DNA from: Adineta steineri
Taxonomy: Eukaryota > Rotifera > Eurotatoria > Adinetida > Adinetidae
Reading direction: 5' to 3'
DNA: 64,000 bases
NCBI GenBank assembly: GCA_905250115.1
Contig: CAJNOI010000067.1
Location: 68,490-132,489 of the forward strand
Shown one piece after another: positions 1 to 9,976 of the stretch (position 1 is its first letter; every line of letters begins with the position of its first letter). A program made the translations under genes and the position numbers. Below the pieces are notes generated by a model. That model had not been told where the DNA came from and made no database searches. It saw nothing but the letters and a program-made list of their open reading frames with translations.

Positions 1-857
1 CCACAATTAGAAAAAATTCTGTTAAGATCTTCAGTAACTACTGATGTGAGAAAAATCAATTCTGTTATTGATCAATTGAATTCATCATTTTGGATTGATC
101 ATCAATGGAATATTAGATTAGAAATTGAACCCGATGAAAGTTCCTATTTTATTTCTTCATATATGTATTAGCGAGAAAGAAAAACTTTTTCTTAACAAAT
201 CATCTCTTTATTTTCTTTCGTAGATCAACACGGTTTGACTTCGATCAAAAAATCCAAACGAAGAGCAATTCGACATCTAACGAATTATTGATCAGTAATG
301 TTGACGATGTACCTTGGCCACAACCAGTGATCGAACAATTGATTCCAGTTTTGAGTCAAATGAAATTTACAAGAATATATTCCTGTAATAGTCAATTATC
401 TCTAGATAATTTTATTCAACTAATTAATTTATTACCATGTCTTGATTCATTGAAGATGGATATAGTATTAGGAGAGCAATGCAATAGTTTATCGATTGAA
501 GATGAGGAGAAATTTTTATCCGTATCAAAGTCGAATACAATTACAAAAGTTGTTCAGAAAATGAATATGAACTTAACAGAGTTTCTTATTAAGCTTTGTC
601 CACATATGACGTATTTTCAAGTAGATTCCATCAAAGATGATGATGATGATGATATAGAAGAGCTGGTACAATTTATTTTACTGAAAAGAAAAACACACAT
701 TCCTCATCTTCAATCGTTATGTCTTAACCTCCGTAATGTAAATGATGAATTAATCACCACATTACGAAATATAGTGGATTCCGAGAAAATCACTGCATCT
801 GATTATTTGATTAAATCTTCCGGAACTTTTATCATTTTACAATGGAAATTACAATAA
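1..857 (+). CDS. F-box/LRR-like protein, C-terminal part (5' end outside window)
   Basis: Two exons, 1-164 and 224-857, joined across a 59-bp GT...AG intron (165-223). Codon phase is kept (AT|A), and the frame stays open from base 1 to TAA at 855-857. About 265 residues are visible, with no start codon in the window. Leucine-rich stretches (LINLLPCLDSLKMD, then CPHMTYFQVD, an Asp run, IPHLQSLCLNLRNVND) and the closing ILQWKL resemble the C-terminal half of the large bdelloid F-box-like family, in which an F-box is followed by irregular leucine-rich repeats. The F-box itself would lie upstream. If so it would be a substrate adaptor of an SCF ubiquitin ligase, but this is inferred from family resemblance only. 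The 3' end lies 64 bp from the stop codon of the convergent dynamin-like gene. Confidence 0.6.
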
Positions 858-920
858 CTAGTTTTTGATTTGATTTTATTTAAATTTAATACTAAGTAGA
901 CACAGAAAAAAAGATAGATC

Positions 921-3440
921 TTATAGAACATCAACTGATGTGGGATGTTCATGCGATTCAAAGAATTCATGAATACCAGATACTAGTTGCATGTTTTCTT
1001 CGATTTGCTCCTTTAATTCGAGTACTTTGCGTTTAAGTGTAATTTTTTCCGCGATGGTTCGAACTTGATCATCGATCGACTTATTAACATAGTTTTGATA
1101 ACGTGCTAAATAATCATTGAGCTCTTGAAAGTGTCGAGTGAAACTTTTGTTTAGTACATCGGTTAAATACTGATCCAATTCTGTTTCGATCTCTTTCATA
1201 TGAGTCTGAAATTGACATATAAAGTGGTTTTTCATCTCACTGATTATGATTTGATATTTTGTTCCTTCTACGTATCCATCATCATACAGAATCGTAACCA
1301 AACCAAACAGCCACCAAGGAGTGAAAATCTTTTGTAATTTTAACTCAAAATCTCTCGGGATAGAGTAGATGATATCAAAATTAGGCGGCTTTCGAAACTG
1401 GATATTGAAAGCGTCTGCTAATTGGTTCTGAGCAGCAATTAATAGCTCTTTTGTTTTTTCTTCAAGTTGATGATTTAGTCGAAGACAGGCTTCATCACAT
1501 TGGAGATCCACATCATTTCGAATGCTAAGTAGAGCTACGTCAGTTATTGCACGAATTTGTCGAGCGACACTCCGTATGAAATTGAGACCGTCGTACTCAT
1601 TCTTAAAGATCAAAAGTCCATGCCGATTAGCTAGATGATCGATCGTCGTCCCTACTCGCCGCATGAATTTGTGAATGGGTGAGGGGATGATAACCGTGGA
1701 GGCTGTACCAATGATATCCTTAGACGAATTTGTGTTGCCCGAATGAGCTCGATAGAGTTGATCAGGTCGATAGTATTCTTTAAATACTTCTTCCAATTGC
1801 TTCAGAGTATTTTCCTCCATTTGCTTGAATTGAGTTTGAAAATAATCAGTTATTCTTGTCTGTTCATCTACTAAAGTTGCATTTTGCTCTTCCATAATAT
1901 TTTGAGCACATTGCATTTCAACATAGAGTACATCACTTTGCAGACGCAATGCTTTCTCATCAGCCCAAAGAAGTCTCTCTCTAATAGTTAAAACTTCATG
2001 CAAACGATCTAGATTAGATTGACAGTGGTTCAAGGCCGATTCAATAACACGTGGTGCGGCTCTTTCGATAAGTTTCTCAACAGCACCATTAAGAAATGAT
2101 TCAAAACCGGATTGTTGCCATAATTTTAGTGCATCTGCTTTGGCTTTATGAATGGTCGGTGGATTTTCATTATCATATATAGGTCCGTACGCTTCCTGTA
2201 GAAAATCCGAACCTGACTCTAGATTTTCGATGGCAAATTGTTGATTTGGATCCATGCGACTGACTTCAGTCAAAAATTGTTTTGCCAATAAAGCTCGATA
2301 TGCCTGGACTTCAAACACTCGACTAGCCGTTTGATGATCAGAAGCAGCTTGACCAATATCGAATTTATTCCGTACAAGATCATGAACTTCTGCTTTACTC
2401 ATATCTCCGCGTCGTTGTCGTCGTTGATCGACTTTGTTTACTAGTGCAAAAAGTGAATCATCACTAGCAGAAGTTGTCTGGCGAATATTCATAATTTCAG
2501 TTTTAATAATTTTGTCTGCTTCAGTATTAAATGCCGTGTAATCAAGGACGACAAGTATCACAGTAGATCTTTTCAATTCTCGTATTATGATTTCTTTCAG
2601 AAAATTAGTACTCATATCTTCATTCGGTCCAGGTGTGTCAACGATAACCAAATGTCCAAATGATTCGTGCGCCATACTTTCGTTACCTAAACATGTATAT
2701 CGCGCAATGATTCGCGGTAACTTCTTGAATGAACGATGATGTGTATTGGAGCGTTCTGCTGGCATTAAAATTTCATGAAGACGAATAACATCATTTATAT
2801 ACTGAAGTGTGTCCCAGATATATGAAGTGCCAGTTATCCTCTCTTCGAATGTACGACCATTATTAGCTGCATCTCGGATTTTTTCTGCAATAGAAACTAA
2901 ATGGGTATGTTCAGGAAGTTTTCTCTGTAAGCCTTCCAACGTTCGACTAGTTGAGAGATGAAAACGAACGCTTTGTTGCATTGACATAATTTCTTCAATC
3001 AATTCCTTATCCATAACGAGAGTTGGTTCCTCAACGATGTCACCTGGTTTGGCAACTTCAAGAACTACTTCGGTTGGAATGACAGTCATGGCGGCGTTAC
3101 GTGAAGGAAGAACATTTTGACCCAAAATAGCATTGATGATCGTTGATTTTCCTGCTTTCATTGGTGCTACTATACACATACGTAATTCGAGATGCTTGAC
3201 ATTCGAATAAATGGAGTCAAACTCATGTATTAGTCTTTGTGTATTATTTGCAGTTTCTGTTTGGTCGTCATAGTCCAATATATTACTCTCATTTTTGAGG
3301 AGATTGATAATACGGTTCAAAACTTCTAAAAATTGCTGCCTTATTTTAACCAGACTTTTAATTGTAGTGTGTGACACGTCTATTGATTGCATTTCAGATG
3401 TAATAGTTCTAGCATACGATTCATTAATGTTTGAAGCCAT
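921..3440 (-). CDS. Intronless CrfC/YjdA-like dynamin-family GTPase
   Basis: Single uninterrupted frame of 839 codons, ATG at 3440. GTPase motifs are complete: P-loop APMKAGKST (near residue 95), switch threonine within PSRNAAMTVIPTEV, G3 VDTPGPNE (near 268), G4 NKVD (near 337). Order, spacing and flanking words (NAILGQNVLPSRN, TPGPNE, LVVLDYT, a Gln/Asp-rich stretch after NKVD, LWQQSGFESFL) resemble bacterial CrfC, a clamp-binding dynamin-like protein, more than animal dynamins or mitofusins. The C-terminal 400 residues are helical and Glu/Gln/Lys-rich, as expected for a stalk. There is a short hydrophobic stretch FTPWWLFGLVTILY near residue 730, which could be a membrane paddle. No PH or PRD domain is seen. 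The absence of introns among intron-rich neighbours, together with the bacterial resemblance, suggests horizontal acquisition. The role in the rotifer is unknown; membrane remodelling or chromosome-related GTPase activity is an inference. Confidence 0.82.
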   Translation of the reverse strand: MASNINESYARTITSEMQSIDVSHTTIKSLVKIRQQFLEVLNRIINLLKNESNILDYDDQTETANNTQRLIHEFDSIYSNVKHLELRMCIVAPMKAGKSTIINAILGQNVLPSRNAAMTVIPTEVVLEVAKPGDIVEEPTLVMDKELIEEIMSMQQSVRFHLSTSRTLEGLQRKLPEHTHLVSIAEKIRDAANNGRTFEERITGTSYIWDTLQYINDVIRLHEILMPAERSNTHHRSFKKLPRIIARYTCLGNESMAHESFGHLVIVDTPGPNEDMSTNFLKEIIIRELKRSTVILVVLDYTAFNTEADKIIKTEIMNIRQTTSASDDSLFALVNKVDQRRQRRGDMSKAEVHDLVRNKFDIGQAASDHQTASRVFEVQAYRALLAKQFLTEVSRMDPNQQFAIENLESGSDFLQEAYGPIYDNENPPTIHKAKADALKLWQQSGFESFLNGAVEKLIERAAPRVIESALNHCQSNLDRLHEVLTIRERLLWADEKALRLQSDVLYVEMQCAQNIMEEQNATLVDEQTRITDYFQTQFKQMEENTLKQLEEVFKEYYRPDQLYRAHSGNTNSSKDIIGTASTVIIPSPIHKFMRRVGTTIDHLANRHGLLIFKNEYDGLNFIRSVARQIRAITDVALLSIRNDVDLQCDEACLRLNHQLEEKTKELLIAAQNQLADAFNIQFRKPPNFDIIYSIPRDFELKLQKIFTPWWLFGLVTILYDDGYVEGTKYQIIISEMKNHFICQFQTHMKEIETELDQYLTDVLNKSFTRHFQELNDYLARYQNYVNKSIDDQVRTIAEKITLKRKVLELKEQIEENMQLVSGIHEFFESHEHPTSVDVL

Positions 3441-3800
3441 GATCTATGATAAATGTTCAAAATACTTCTTTCTAGACTGTTTTACTATGAACATTGTAAA
3501 AAGCTTCCATATAATTAGAAAGCTTTCAAAATGCTAGACGTATCCTATAATTTAATAGTTAGTTGGCAGGTGAATGAGGATACGATGATAGATAGTATAG
3601 TCTCTGTGTGACTCAGAGGTGAAGTACAAGGCGATTTTAGCGGCATTTGTCGAATTTTTCTTCACGTTTATACACTCTGTGACAAGCCAAAAGAATCCGA
3701 TATGGACCTCAAGAGATCTAAATACTTTACACAAGCTTTCAACTAATGAACGAAAGTCTGGAAGCACAATCATCGGAAATTCATTCATTTTCCGACACTC

Positions 3801-3822
3801 ATATATATATATATATATATAT
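3801..3822. repeat. TA dinucleotide microsatellite
   Basis: Eleven uninterrupted AT/TA units just upstream of the dynamin-like gene. Confidence 0.9.
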
Positions 3823-4710
3823 CACTGTTGCGATACTAAGTAATTCAGTACTAAATAGAGAGATATCATTAAAATTTGTCTCATTCTGCAAAGTAATGGT
3901 AGATAAGATATTTCTATAAGGTTGGAACGTATATACAAGAGAAAGAAACAATTTTACTTACCATTCAAGTGCAAGATACAAAATAAACGAAGATAGTTTA
4001 CATAACTTTCAATCCTTTTAAGGTGGTAATCGGGTTTTTTCCAATCGCAACATGCTTGCATATAGAAAAAAAAATAATTACACGTCCTCTCACGCGGACA
4101 GAATAAGCAATAGTGACACGTCACAAAATTGATTTTATTCTATTCTCGTATGATATTCATTCATTCGCGCTTCGATTTATTTTTCACCTTTTTTCCAACT
4201 TTTTCTCCCCTTACAAACACATCGATGATCAGGACCAATAGTCTTGATTGCCATATACGGAAGAGAATCAAGAGAAAAAAAATAAAATTAGAAAAAAGAA
4301 CGTCTAATGTGCATTTATTCACTTTTTTTCTACTATCATTTATCGTCAAGAATACAGCTGGATTTTCACTTTATTATCGCTTATAATTATTGATTCAAAC
4401 TAATAAACTGTACACTTTAGTACGGCTACTATAATGAAAGCTTCACTCATATGATACAGAGAAAATAGTGCAGTTGAATTCAAAACCTATGTCAAAATAT
4501 AAAAGTAACTTCAAATAATTTTAGCTTGGATGAGGTTTGTAGAAATAGTTTCATGTATAGTAAAATACAGAAATGCATGTTAAAGTGCTTCAAAACGTTG
4601 TATGAAAGTAACTAACATGCTATGCAAAAGTCTTCTGAAAAATCCCAAACTCTATTAAATCATACTGTCGACTTCTATGTCACTTTACTTTTTTTTTGTT
4701 AGAAGTAGAT

Positions 4711-4758
4711 GTGAATGAGTATGTGAGTGTTTATTATCCATCTACACCCACACTCTCT
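4711..4758. repeat. Telomere-like hairpin (family member 1)
   Basis: G-rich arm GAGTATGTGAGTGT (4717-4730), a 10-base AT spacer, then C-rich arm ACACCCACACTCTC (4744-4757). The arms are imperfect inverted copies with a GTGTGGG-type core. Lies about 200 bp before the AlkB-like start codon. Confidence 0.6.
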
Positions 4759-4958
4759 CTATGACTCATAATACATATATCATCATTTTATCTAATATTT
4801 GTGTGAAGATTTTTTTTCTTTCTGTTCCTTTATGAGTAATTGAAATAATGACGCGTTATTGCACAAACAATTTGCAATATGTTTTTAATATAAAAGGACG
4901 CTTTCTACGCGAGAGCTATTCATTATTTTTTTTTACGTTTTATTGTACTGTTGCTTCA

Positions 4959-6162
4959 ATGAGTAAAAGAAAACGATATGAAACTGTTACGATGAATGTT
5001 GATGAAGCAAAAAATTTTAAACGAATTTCGGATCGTTCAGTAACAGCTACGTATACAGAAGGCAAAGATGAAGTGCAGAATAATTTGAATGAGAATGTCA
5101 CTTCAGATTGCATTACAAGTATATCTTCATTAAAGGATGAAGACTCAATAGAAGTGGCAGTTTCAACTAAGGAAAAGATGATATGGGATAATAAATGGTA
5201 ATTACGAAATTATTTAGAAATTATCATCTTTTCTTTGATTGATATGTAGGTTTGAATTTAAAGAGACGTCAGAATTGAAAGAAATAAAGATAGATACTCA
5301 ATCAACATTAAAATGGTGCCCCAATTTCATATCAAAGGAAGAAGGAGATGCTCTGTTCAATCATTTAATGAGAGGTACTCATATTAATATAAAAAGAAAA
5401 AAAAACATTAAATTTAATTGATACTTCATTCATTTTCAGAGCTGAATTTCGAGCACACCGTAATTTCTATGTATGGAAAACCTGTCAAGCTGGTAAATAA
5501 GCGAGACGCTGCGAAAGATAGTTATTGAAATTTCTGCCGTTTCTATGTTTAAATTGTAGCCTCGTCTTCAGTCGTGGTTTGCAGAAGAAGGATTGACTGT
5601 AAAGGAGCTATTCCAGAAGCAGAAGCAGCACATCTGGACTTCACCAATGCGGAAACTTAAGGCTCAACTTGGGAAGCAATTGGGTAAGCTAGAATAACGA
5701 GAAGCAAATAAGATATTGCTTTTTATAGGTATAGAATTTGATTATTGTTTGGTCAATTTGTACAGAGATGGAAACGATCATATCGGTTTTCATGCAGACA
5801 ATGAAGCAAAAGACATCATTGCTTCTATGACATTGGGTGCTACACGCAGGTTTATTCTTTTTTCAACTTTATTCAGTCAATAAGTATCATTTTTAGGTTT
5901 CTTATGCGACATCTTAGCTGTTTCAAGAAAACTCTAACACGAAATAGAAAAGCTTTAACAATGCCTGAAAAGAAAGAAGTAATTTAATTTTATAAGCCTT
6001 CTTTTCTCACTTTTGTTTTAGTACGAGTTTTCCTTGACGAATGGATCACTCTTTGTGATGTTAGGTGGTACACAACTGTATTGGAAACATTCAGTACCAA
6101 AAGAGAGAAACGTAAAATGTCCTCGAATCAATCTCACGTTTCGCACCATGCAAAATAAATGA
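4959..6162 (+). CDS. AlkB-family Fe(II)/2-oxoglutarate dealkylase (ALKBH2/3-like)
   Basis: Seven exons: 4959-5197, 5250-5374, 5440-5492, 5560-5683, 5729-5849, 5897-5978, 6022-6162. All junctions are GT...AG and phases agree, giving 294 residues. I start at 4959 (MSKRKRYE), which gives a basic, nuclear-localisation-like N-terminus; an ATG at 4848 is in frame but adds a hydrophobic leader. Family signatures: substrate-loop word SMYGKPVKLPRLQSWF, then NLYRDGNDHIGFHADNE with the H-x-D iron ligands, SMTLGATRRF, the distal histidine in WKHSVPK, and RINLTFR with the two 2-oxoglutarate-binding arginines. The catalytic set is complete. AlkB proteins oxidatively remove alkyl groups (1-methyladenine, 3-methylcytosine) from nucleic acid, mainly in the nucleus. 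An insertion rich in Lys/Arg (CFKKTLTRNRKALTMPEKKE) sits in the second half. DNA versus RNA substrate cannot be decided here. Confidence 0.88.
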
Positions 6163-6487
6163 GAAGAAAGGAAAGTATTTGATGATGGTGCATTTGTCAC
6201 CAGCTCAATAATCATTGTCATGTTAACTTTTTTTTTCTTTTAATCTTTGTATAACATTTTTTGATGAAAAATAAACAAGCGAATAAGAACTAAAAATCCA
6301 TAGAGAAAAACACGGATTGATAGAGCGCAGATCCACGGCACTTGTAATTTCTTACGAAATATTATCCTCGATTGATGAAAGATACTTATCTACGCTAAAT
6401 ATTTACTATCTATTCTTTTTGGTTATATATAATGAAAACACAGACTATATTTCTTTACAAAGCGACAACGATTTTTGTTTTTACAAA
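6163..6487. other. Intergenic spacer
   Basis: AT-rich 3' flank of the AlkB-like gene and likely promoter of the ependymin-related locus. AATAAA-like tracts (near 6270) may serve as polyadenylation signals. Nothing else recognised. Confidence 0.4.
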
Positions 6488-7306
6488 ATGTTCTACTACG
6501 CAGTTTTTACTACATTTACTATTCTTATTGTTGGCTCGAATACTAAACTAATAAGATCATTGACACATAAACCTAAACCATGTTGTTTACCGAAACAACA
6601 TAGTTCACAAATGATTATATCAACTAGTATGGTATTACTAGATAATAAACTACATAGTTCATACGTAAGTCGTTTCTATTAGAAATATCTGTATGTGAAC
6701 TATTACTAGTTAAATAGATAGTCAACCCACAATTTTTCGTACGATTCGAATCGTGGATTGATTGCACTGAAAGGTCAAGCAACTTCAATACCAGATAGTT
6801 AAAAATCAAATTGGTGGGTTATACAGAGTATGAAAGATGGTCAAACTTATACAATAGATCAAGATTCAAAAATATGTCATAAATCAATAATATCACAAAA
6901 ACCATTTTATTGTATACCAGGTATTTAAGAATGTTGTTTCACTATTTTCTCCGCTCTTATCAATATTTTGTTTTTTGTTATGTTATTATAGAGACAGCAG
7001 TATATCAATACTCGTCTATATATGGATATGGTGATAAACAAATTATTGGTGATACATGGCTTATAATAGAAGATGAAGCAATGAGATAATTTACAGTTAA
7101 TGGTGATGGTCTATGCATTCCATTGAACGGAAACAGTTACTCTCAAAATCCTAGTAAGTAATTTTATAATGTATAAATACTGGTTATTATCTTTCTTTGT
7201 TATGATTTTAGCTACAGTTAATTCAACGACAATATCAAATTTCGTACCGAAAATTCTTGATCCAAGTGCATTCGACATACCGGAACAATGCAAAAATGCT
7301 GTTTAG
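6488..7306 (+). pseudogene. Ependymin-related secreted protein, broken by two in-frame stops
   Basis: Exons 6488-6664, 6722-6920, 6992-7153 and 7212-7306 join in consistent phase. Exon 1 begins with a signal peptide (MFYYAVFTTFTILIVGS) followed by KPCCLPKQ, typical of ependymin-related proteins (EPDR/MERP), which are secreted Ca-binding or lipid-binding glycoproteins. Later exons carry YDSNRGLIALKG, MKDGQTYTIDQD, FYCIPG, GDKQIIGDTW and the C-terminal VPKILDPSAFDIPEQCK. TAA at 6800-6802 and TAA at 7087-7089 interrupt the frame inside otherwise conserved exons, while splice sites and the terminal stop (7304-7306) remain. A 34-bp intron could in principle remove the first stop, but that is shorter than any other intron here and would not remove the second. 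Recent pseudogene, or two assembly errors. Confidence 0.68.
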
Positions 7307-7595
7307 CAGTTTGATTTTTCTCACTAATAAACTGAGACATATTGAAATTTATTCAAATAAACGATAATCTAATATCTAGCATTATCTAGCAGTCTCTTTT
7401 CTATCTAGACCCAAAGAAACTGTCATTTGTGATCTTCTAGATTTTTTAGATAGAACTGCTTAAGTAGTGAACTTATGATAATAATCATATTTTTTTTGAA
7501 TACTTCCTGACATAATGAATTCTTCTTTTGCCAAGAATTAATGTAAAATAATACAGTACAATTTAAAAAATAAAAGTTAGATTTGTTTCGTGCTT

Positions 7596-8240
7596 TTATT
7601 CTATTCTTTTATACCAACGTCGAGCTTTAACATGACCACATGTGAATTCCTAAAATAATAACAATATTAGAGCTAACTAATGACAAGAACTTACAACTTG
7701 TTGTTGACCTTCATCATCAATAAATCGTTCAAGATGCACTTTCTTTCCTTGTTTATCAATTGCGTTATGAATCCAACGACCAGTCTCATTGTCATATGTT
7801 ATTGTTGACTTTAAAAATAAATCTATTATTAATCTGAGGTGCTTATTTCATTATTTTTTAAATCTCATACTAACAGATTCTTTCATAAACTCAGAATTTC
7901 ACACTTACTTTTACTTCTGCTCCATCTGCACGTACTTCATCAAATTCAACGCCTAATGTGAACTCATACACTGTAGTTTTAAATGTTGATTCGGATTTCA
8001 CTGTCCATTTCCCATTATTATCTGTACTAATGGTCATTTTTTCTTTCGTTACAGCTTTTGCAGCTTGACGTATTAACCATGAAATACCTATATATTACCA
8101 GTGAAACATTTCTCTACATTCACATAATTATTATACTTCATTGACTTACCCATTTCTCGTAAGCATTCATCAAAATTTTCACTATTTACAAAATCCCATG
8201 TACCTTTAAATTTTTCCATGCCAGAATCTGTAGAAGCCAT
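7596..8240 (-). CDS. Fatty-acid-binding protein (cytosolic FABP/CRABP family)
   Basis: Four exons on the minus strand: 8150-8240, 7909-8087, 7695-7808, 7596-7649, giving 145 residues, the usual family size. Family landmarks: N-terminal MEKFKGTWDFVNSENFDE with the FKGTW strand A signature, DECLREMGISWLIR in the helix-turn-helix lid, STDNNGKWTVKSESTFK, FTLGVEFDE, VKSTITYDNETG, and C-terminal ARRWYKRIE with the R-x-Y-type fatty-acid carboxylate-binding residues. Exon number and positions match the four-exon FABP pattern of animals. Function: intracellular carrier of fatty acids or retinoid-like lipids. No signal peptide, so cytosolic. The last exon encodes only 17 residues. Confidence 0.9.
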
Positions 8241-9976
8241 TCTGAATTCAAGCCAACACTCTTATTTGCGTATAATGTTTATGCGTTAGATTAACTTCTT
8301 TATTCATTTTTTCTTTTCTAACGTTCTATTGTTTATCACTGATAAGATACATCTGTGCGCAATAATAAGTCTTTCTTTTGCTTATTGATGATCATAAAAA
8401 AACTAAACTAAAGATAAGATATTTCATTTTTCTCAACAGATGAAAACATTACTGATATATATACTCATGTTTTACTTGTAGCTTCATCAATGAAAAGTCA
8501 TACTGTTTCGCGCGAGTGTAGACGAGAGATTATTATATTTCGTACTAATCTATCAATATTATTTTTCAATGAAACTTTCACAAAGCAGACTTTCCATTTA
8601 TTCAATAAAATGAGAATCAAACTTCAAGTATTGAAGCAGTTATACAATATAATAGGAAAACTTAGAAAGCTAAAAGTCATTGTAACTAATGCACAAACAA
8701 GATAGTAATGTTGTATTTCAAGATTAATATAATCTGATAGAACTTTTCAGAAGATGTTTTTCATTGTATTGAATTGAAACCCTTTAATAATTAATAATAA
8801 TAAAAACAAATATGTTGATAGTATAGACTTAATATTTAAACTTTGTTTCATTAAATCAACTATTCAATTTACATATTTAGATTCTATTCGAAATATTATA
8901 TAAAATCACTACAAAAAACCTATTAACTACAATTAAATAATCAAAAGTTCAATATATTATGTGGCTATCTTTATTCTATTCTTTTTCTTGATGAGATTTA
9001 TTTCTCCTATAGATTTTATTGACAACAATTGGATACAATACAGATGAAATATACAAAATAAAGAACAATATTAATGAAAAACTAAAGATATATTTTCAAT
9101 TTAATTTTATGAAATATTTACAAGAATAACAGTCATTAATTCTTTTTTTAAGAAAGACTTAATTATTTAATTTAAGATATGAGTATGAATTTAAAATAGA
9201 ATGTAGAGAAGTATTACATTACATTGGCATCCATGTCTATATTATCCAATATTTCAAGCAATGCAAACTCTTTGATAGTTCGCTGATTAATAATAATTCT
9301 ACAGAAAATATTCAGTACTATTAAATAACAAATCTCTTTCGACATCGGACGTATAGAAGAGAATAGAATAAAGAATACAGAAAATTAATTTTTTTAACTT
9401 TCAAGGATTTATAAGTGAGTATGATCTTTGGTCGACCAAAGATCAATATTCACACTCAGACCAACACCTACAATTTTTTTCTGTCAAAATGGACAGAAAA
9501 AAATTGAAATAAGTGTTCAGAATAAATAAACTTTCCAAGTAGAAATATATATATCGTAAACCATCTGTATAAAACTAAACATTCTCTCGGGTACTTTTTT
9601 TTTGACGTTGAATAAAGAATTATTGTATACGCTATACAGCTGACACACAACACTTGTAAAGACGCACTTTTTTCTTTTTCCTACCTTCAGAAATAGTCTC
9701 TCTTAATGATAGAATCGTTTCCATATACTTACATATTTCTTACAATGAATCAACATCAAAGTAGTCTCTCCATTGTAGTTTGAGTTGTTTCCGAGATAGA
9801 CAAGTAAACGTGTCGACAAGGCCTATCATATTATCAATTACACTACTATCGAATGCATTCGCACACACGAAAATATCTTTAATTTCTTTTGGTTAAAGAT
9901 TTTTCATTTTAGAACAAAGATAATGAAGAATAAATTGTGAGAAGTTTTTTTGTCAATTGAGGAAGCAGGAGAGAAA
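8241..9976. other. Long AT-rich intergenic region, no gene seen
   Basis: Upstream of the FABP gene (-) and the tandem-unit membrane gene (+). Short ORFs at 8490-8705 and 9468-9653 lack recognisable domains and have low-complexity composition; not called. Contains the hairpin at 9412-9468. Confidence 0.5.
9412..9468. repeat. Telomere-like hairpin with a perfect palindromic core (member 2)
   Basis: AAGTGAGTATG leads into GATCTTTGGTC/GACCAAAGATC, a perfect 22-bp palindrome at 9423-9444, followed by CACACTCAGACCAACACCTA. The flanks are the degenerate G-rich and C-rich arms of the family. Confidence 0.5.

Larger units (their letters stand above)
3441..4958. other. Intergenic region upstream of two divergent genes
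   Basis: Separates the divergent dynamin-like (-) and AlkB-like (+) genes, so it should hold both promoters. It is AT-rich, with a TA microsatellite at 3801-3822 and a telomere-like hairpin at 4711-4758. Short ORFs here (3552-3843, 4129-4386) have homopolymer-driven composition and overlap on both strands; I do not consider them genes. An in-frame upstream ATG at 4848 could extend the AlkB protein by 37 residues. Confidence 0.6.

Noticed and set aside
4129..4386. Overlapping ORFs on both strands
   Set aside because: Phe/Lys-rich low-complexity products in AT-rich spacer; no homology seen.
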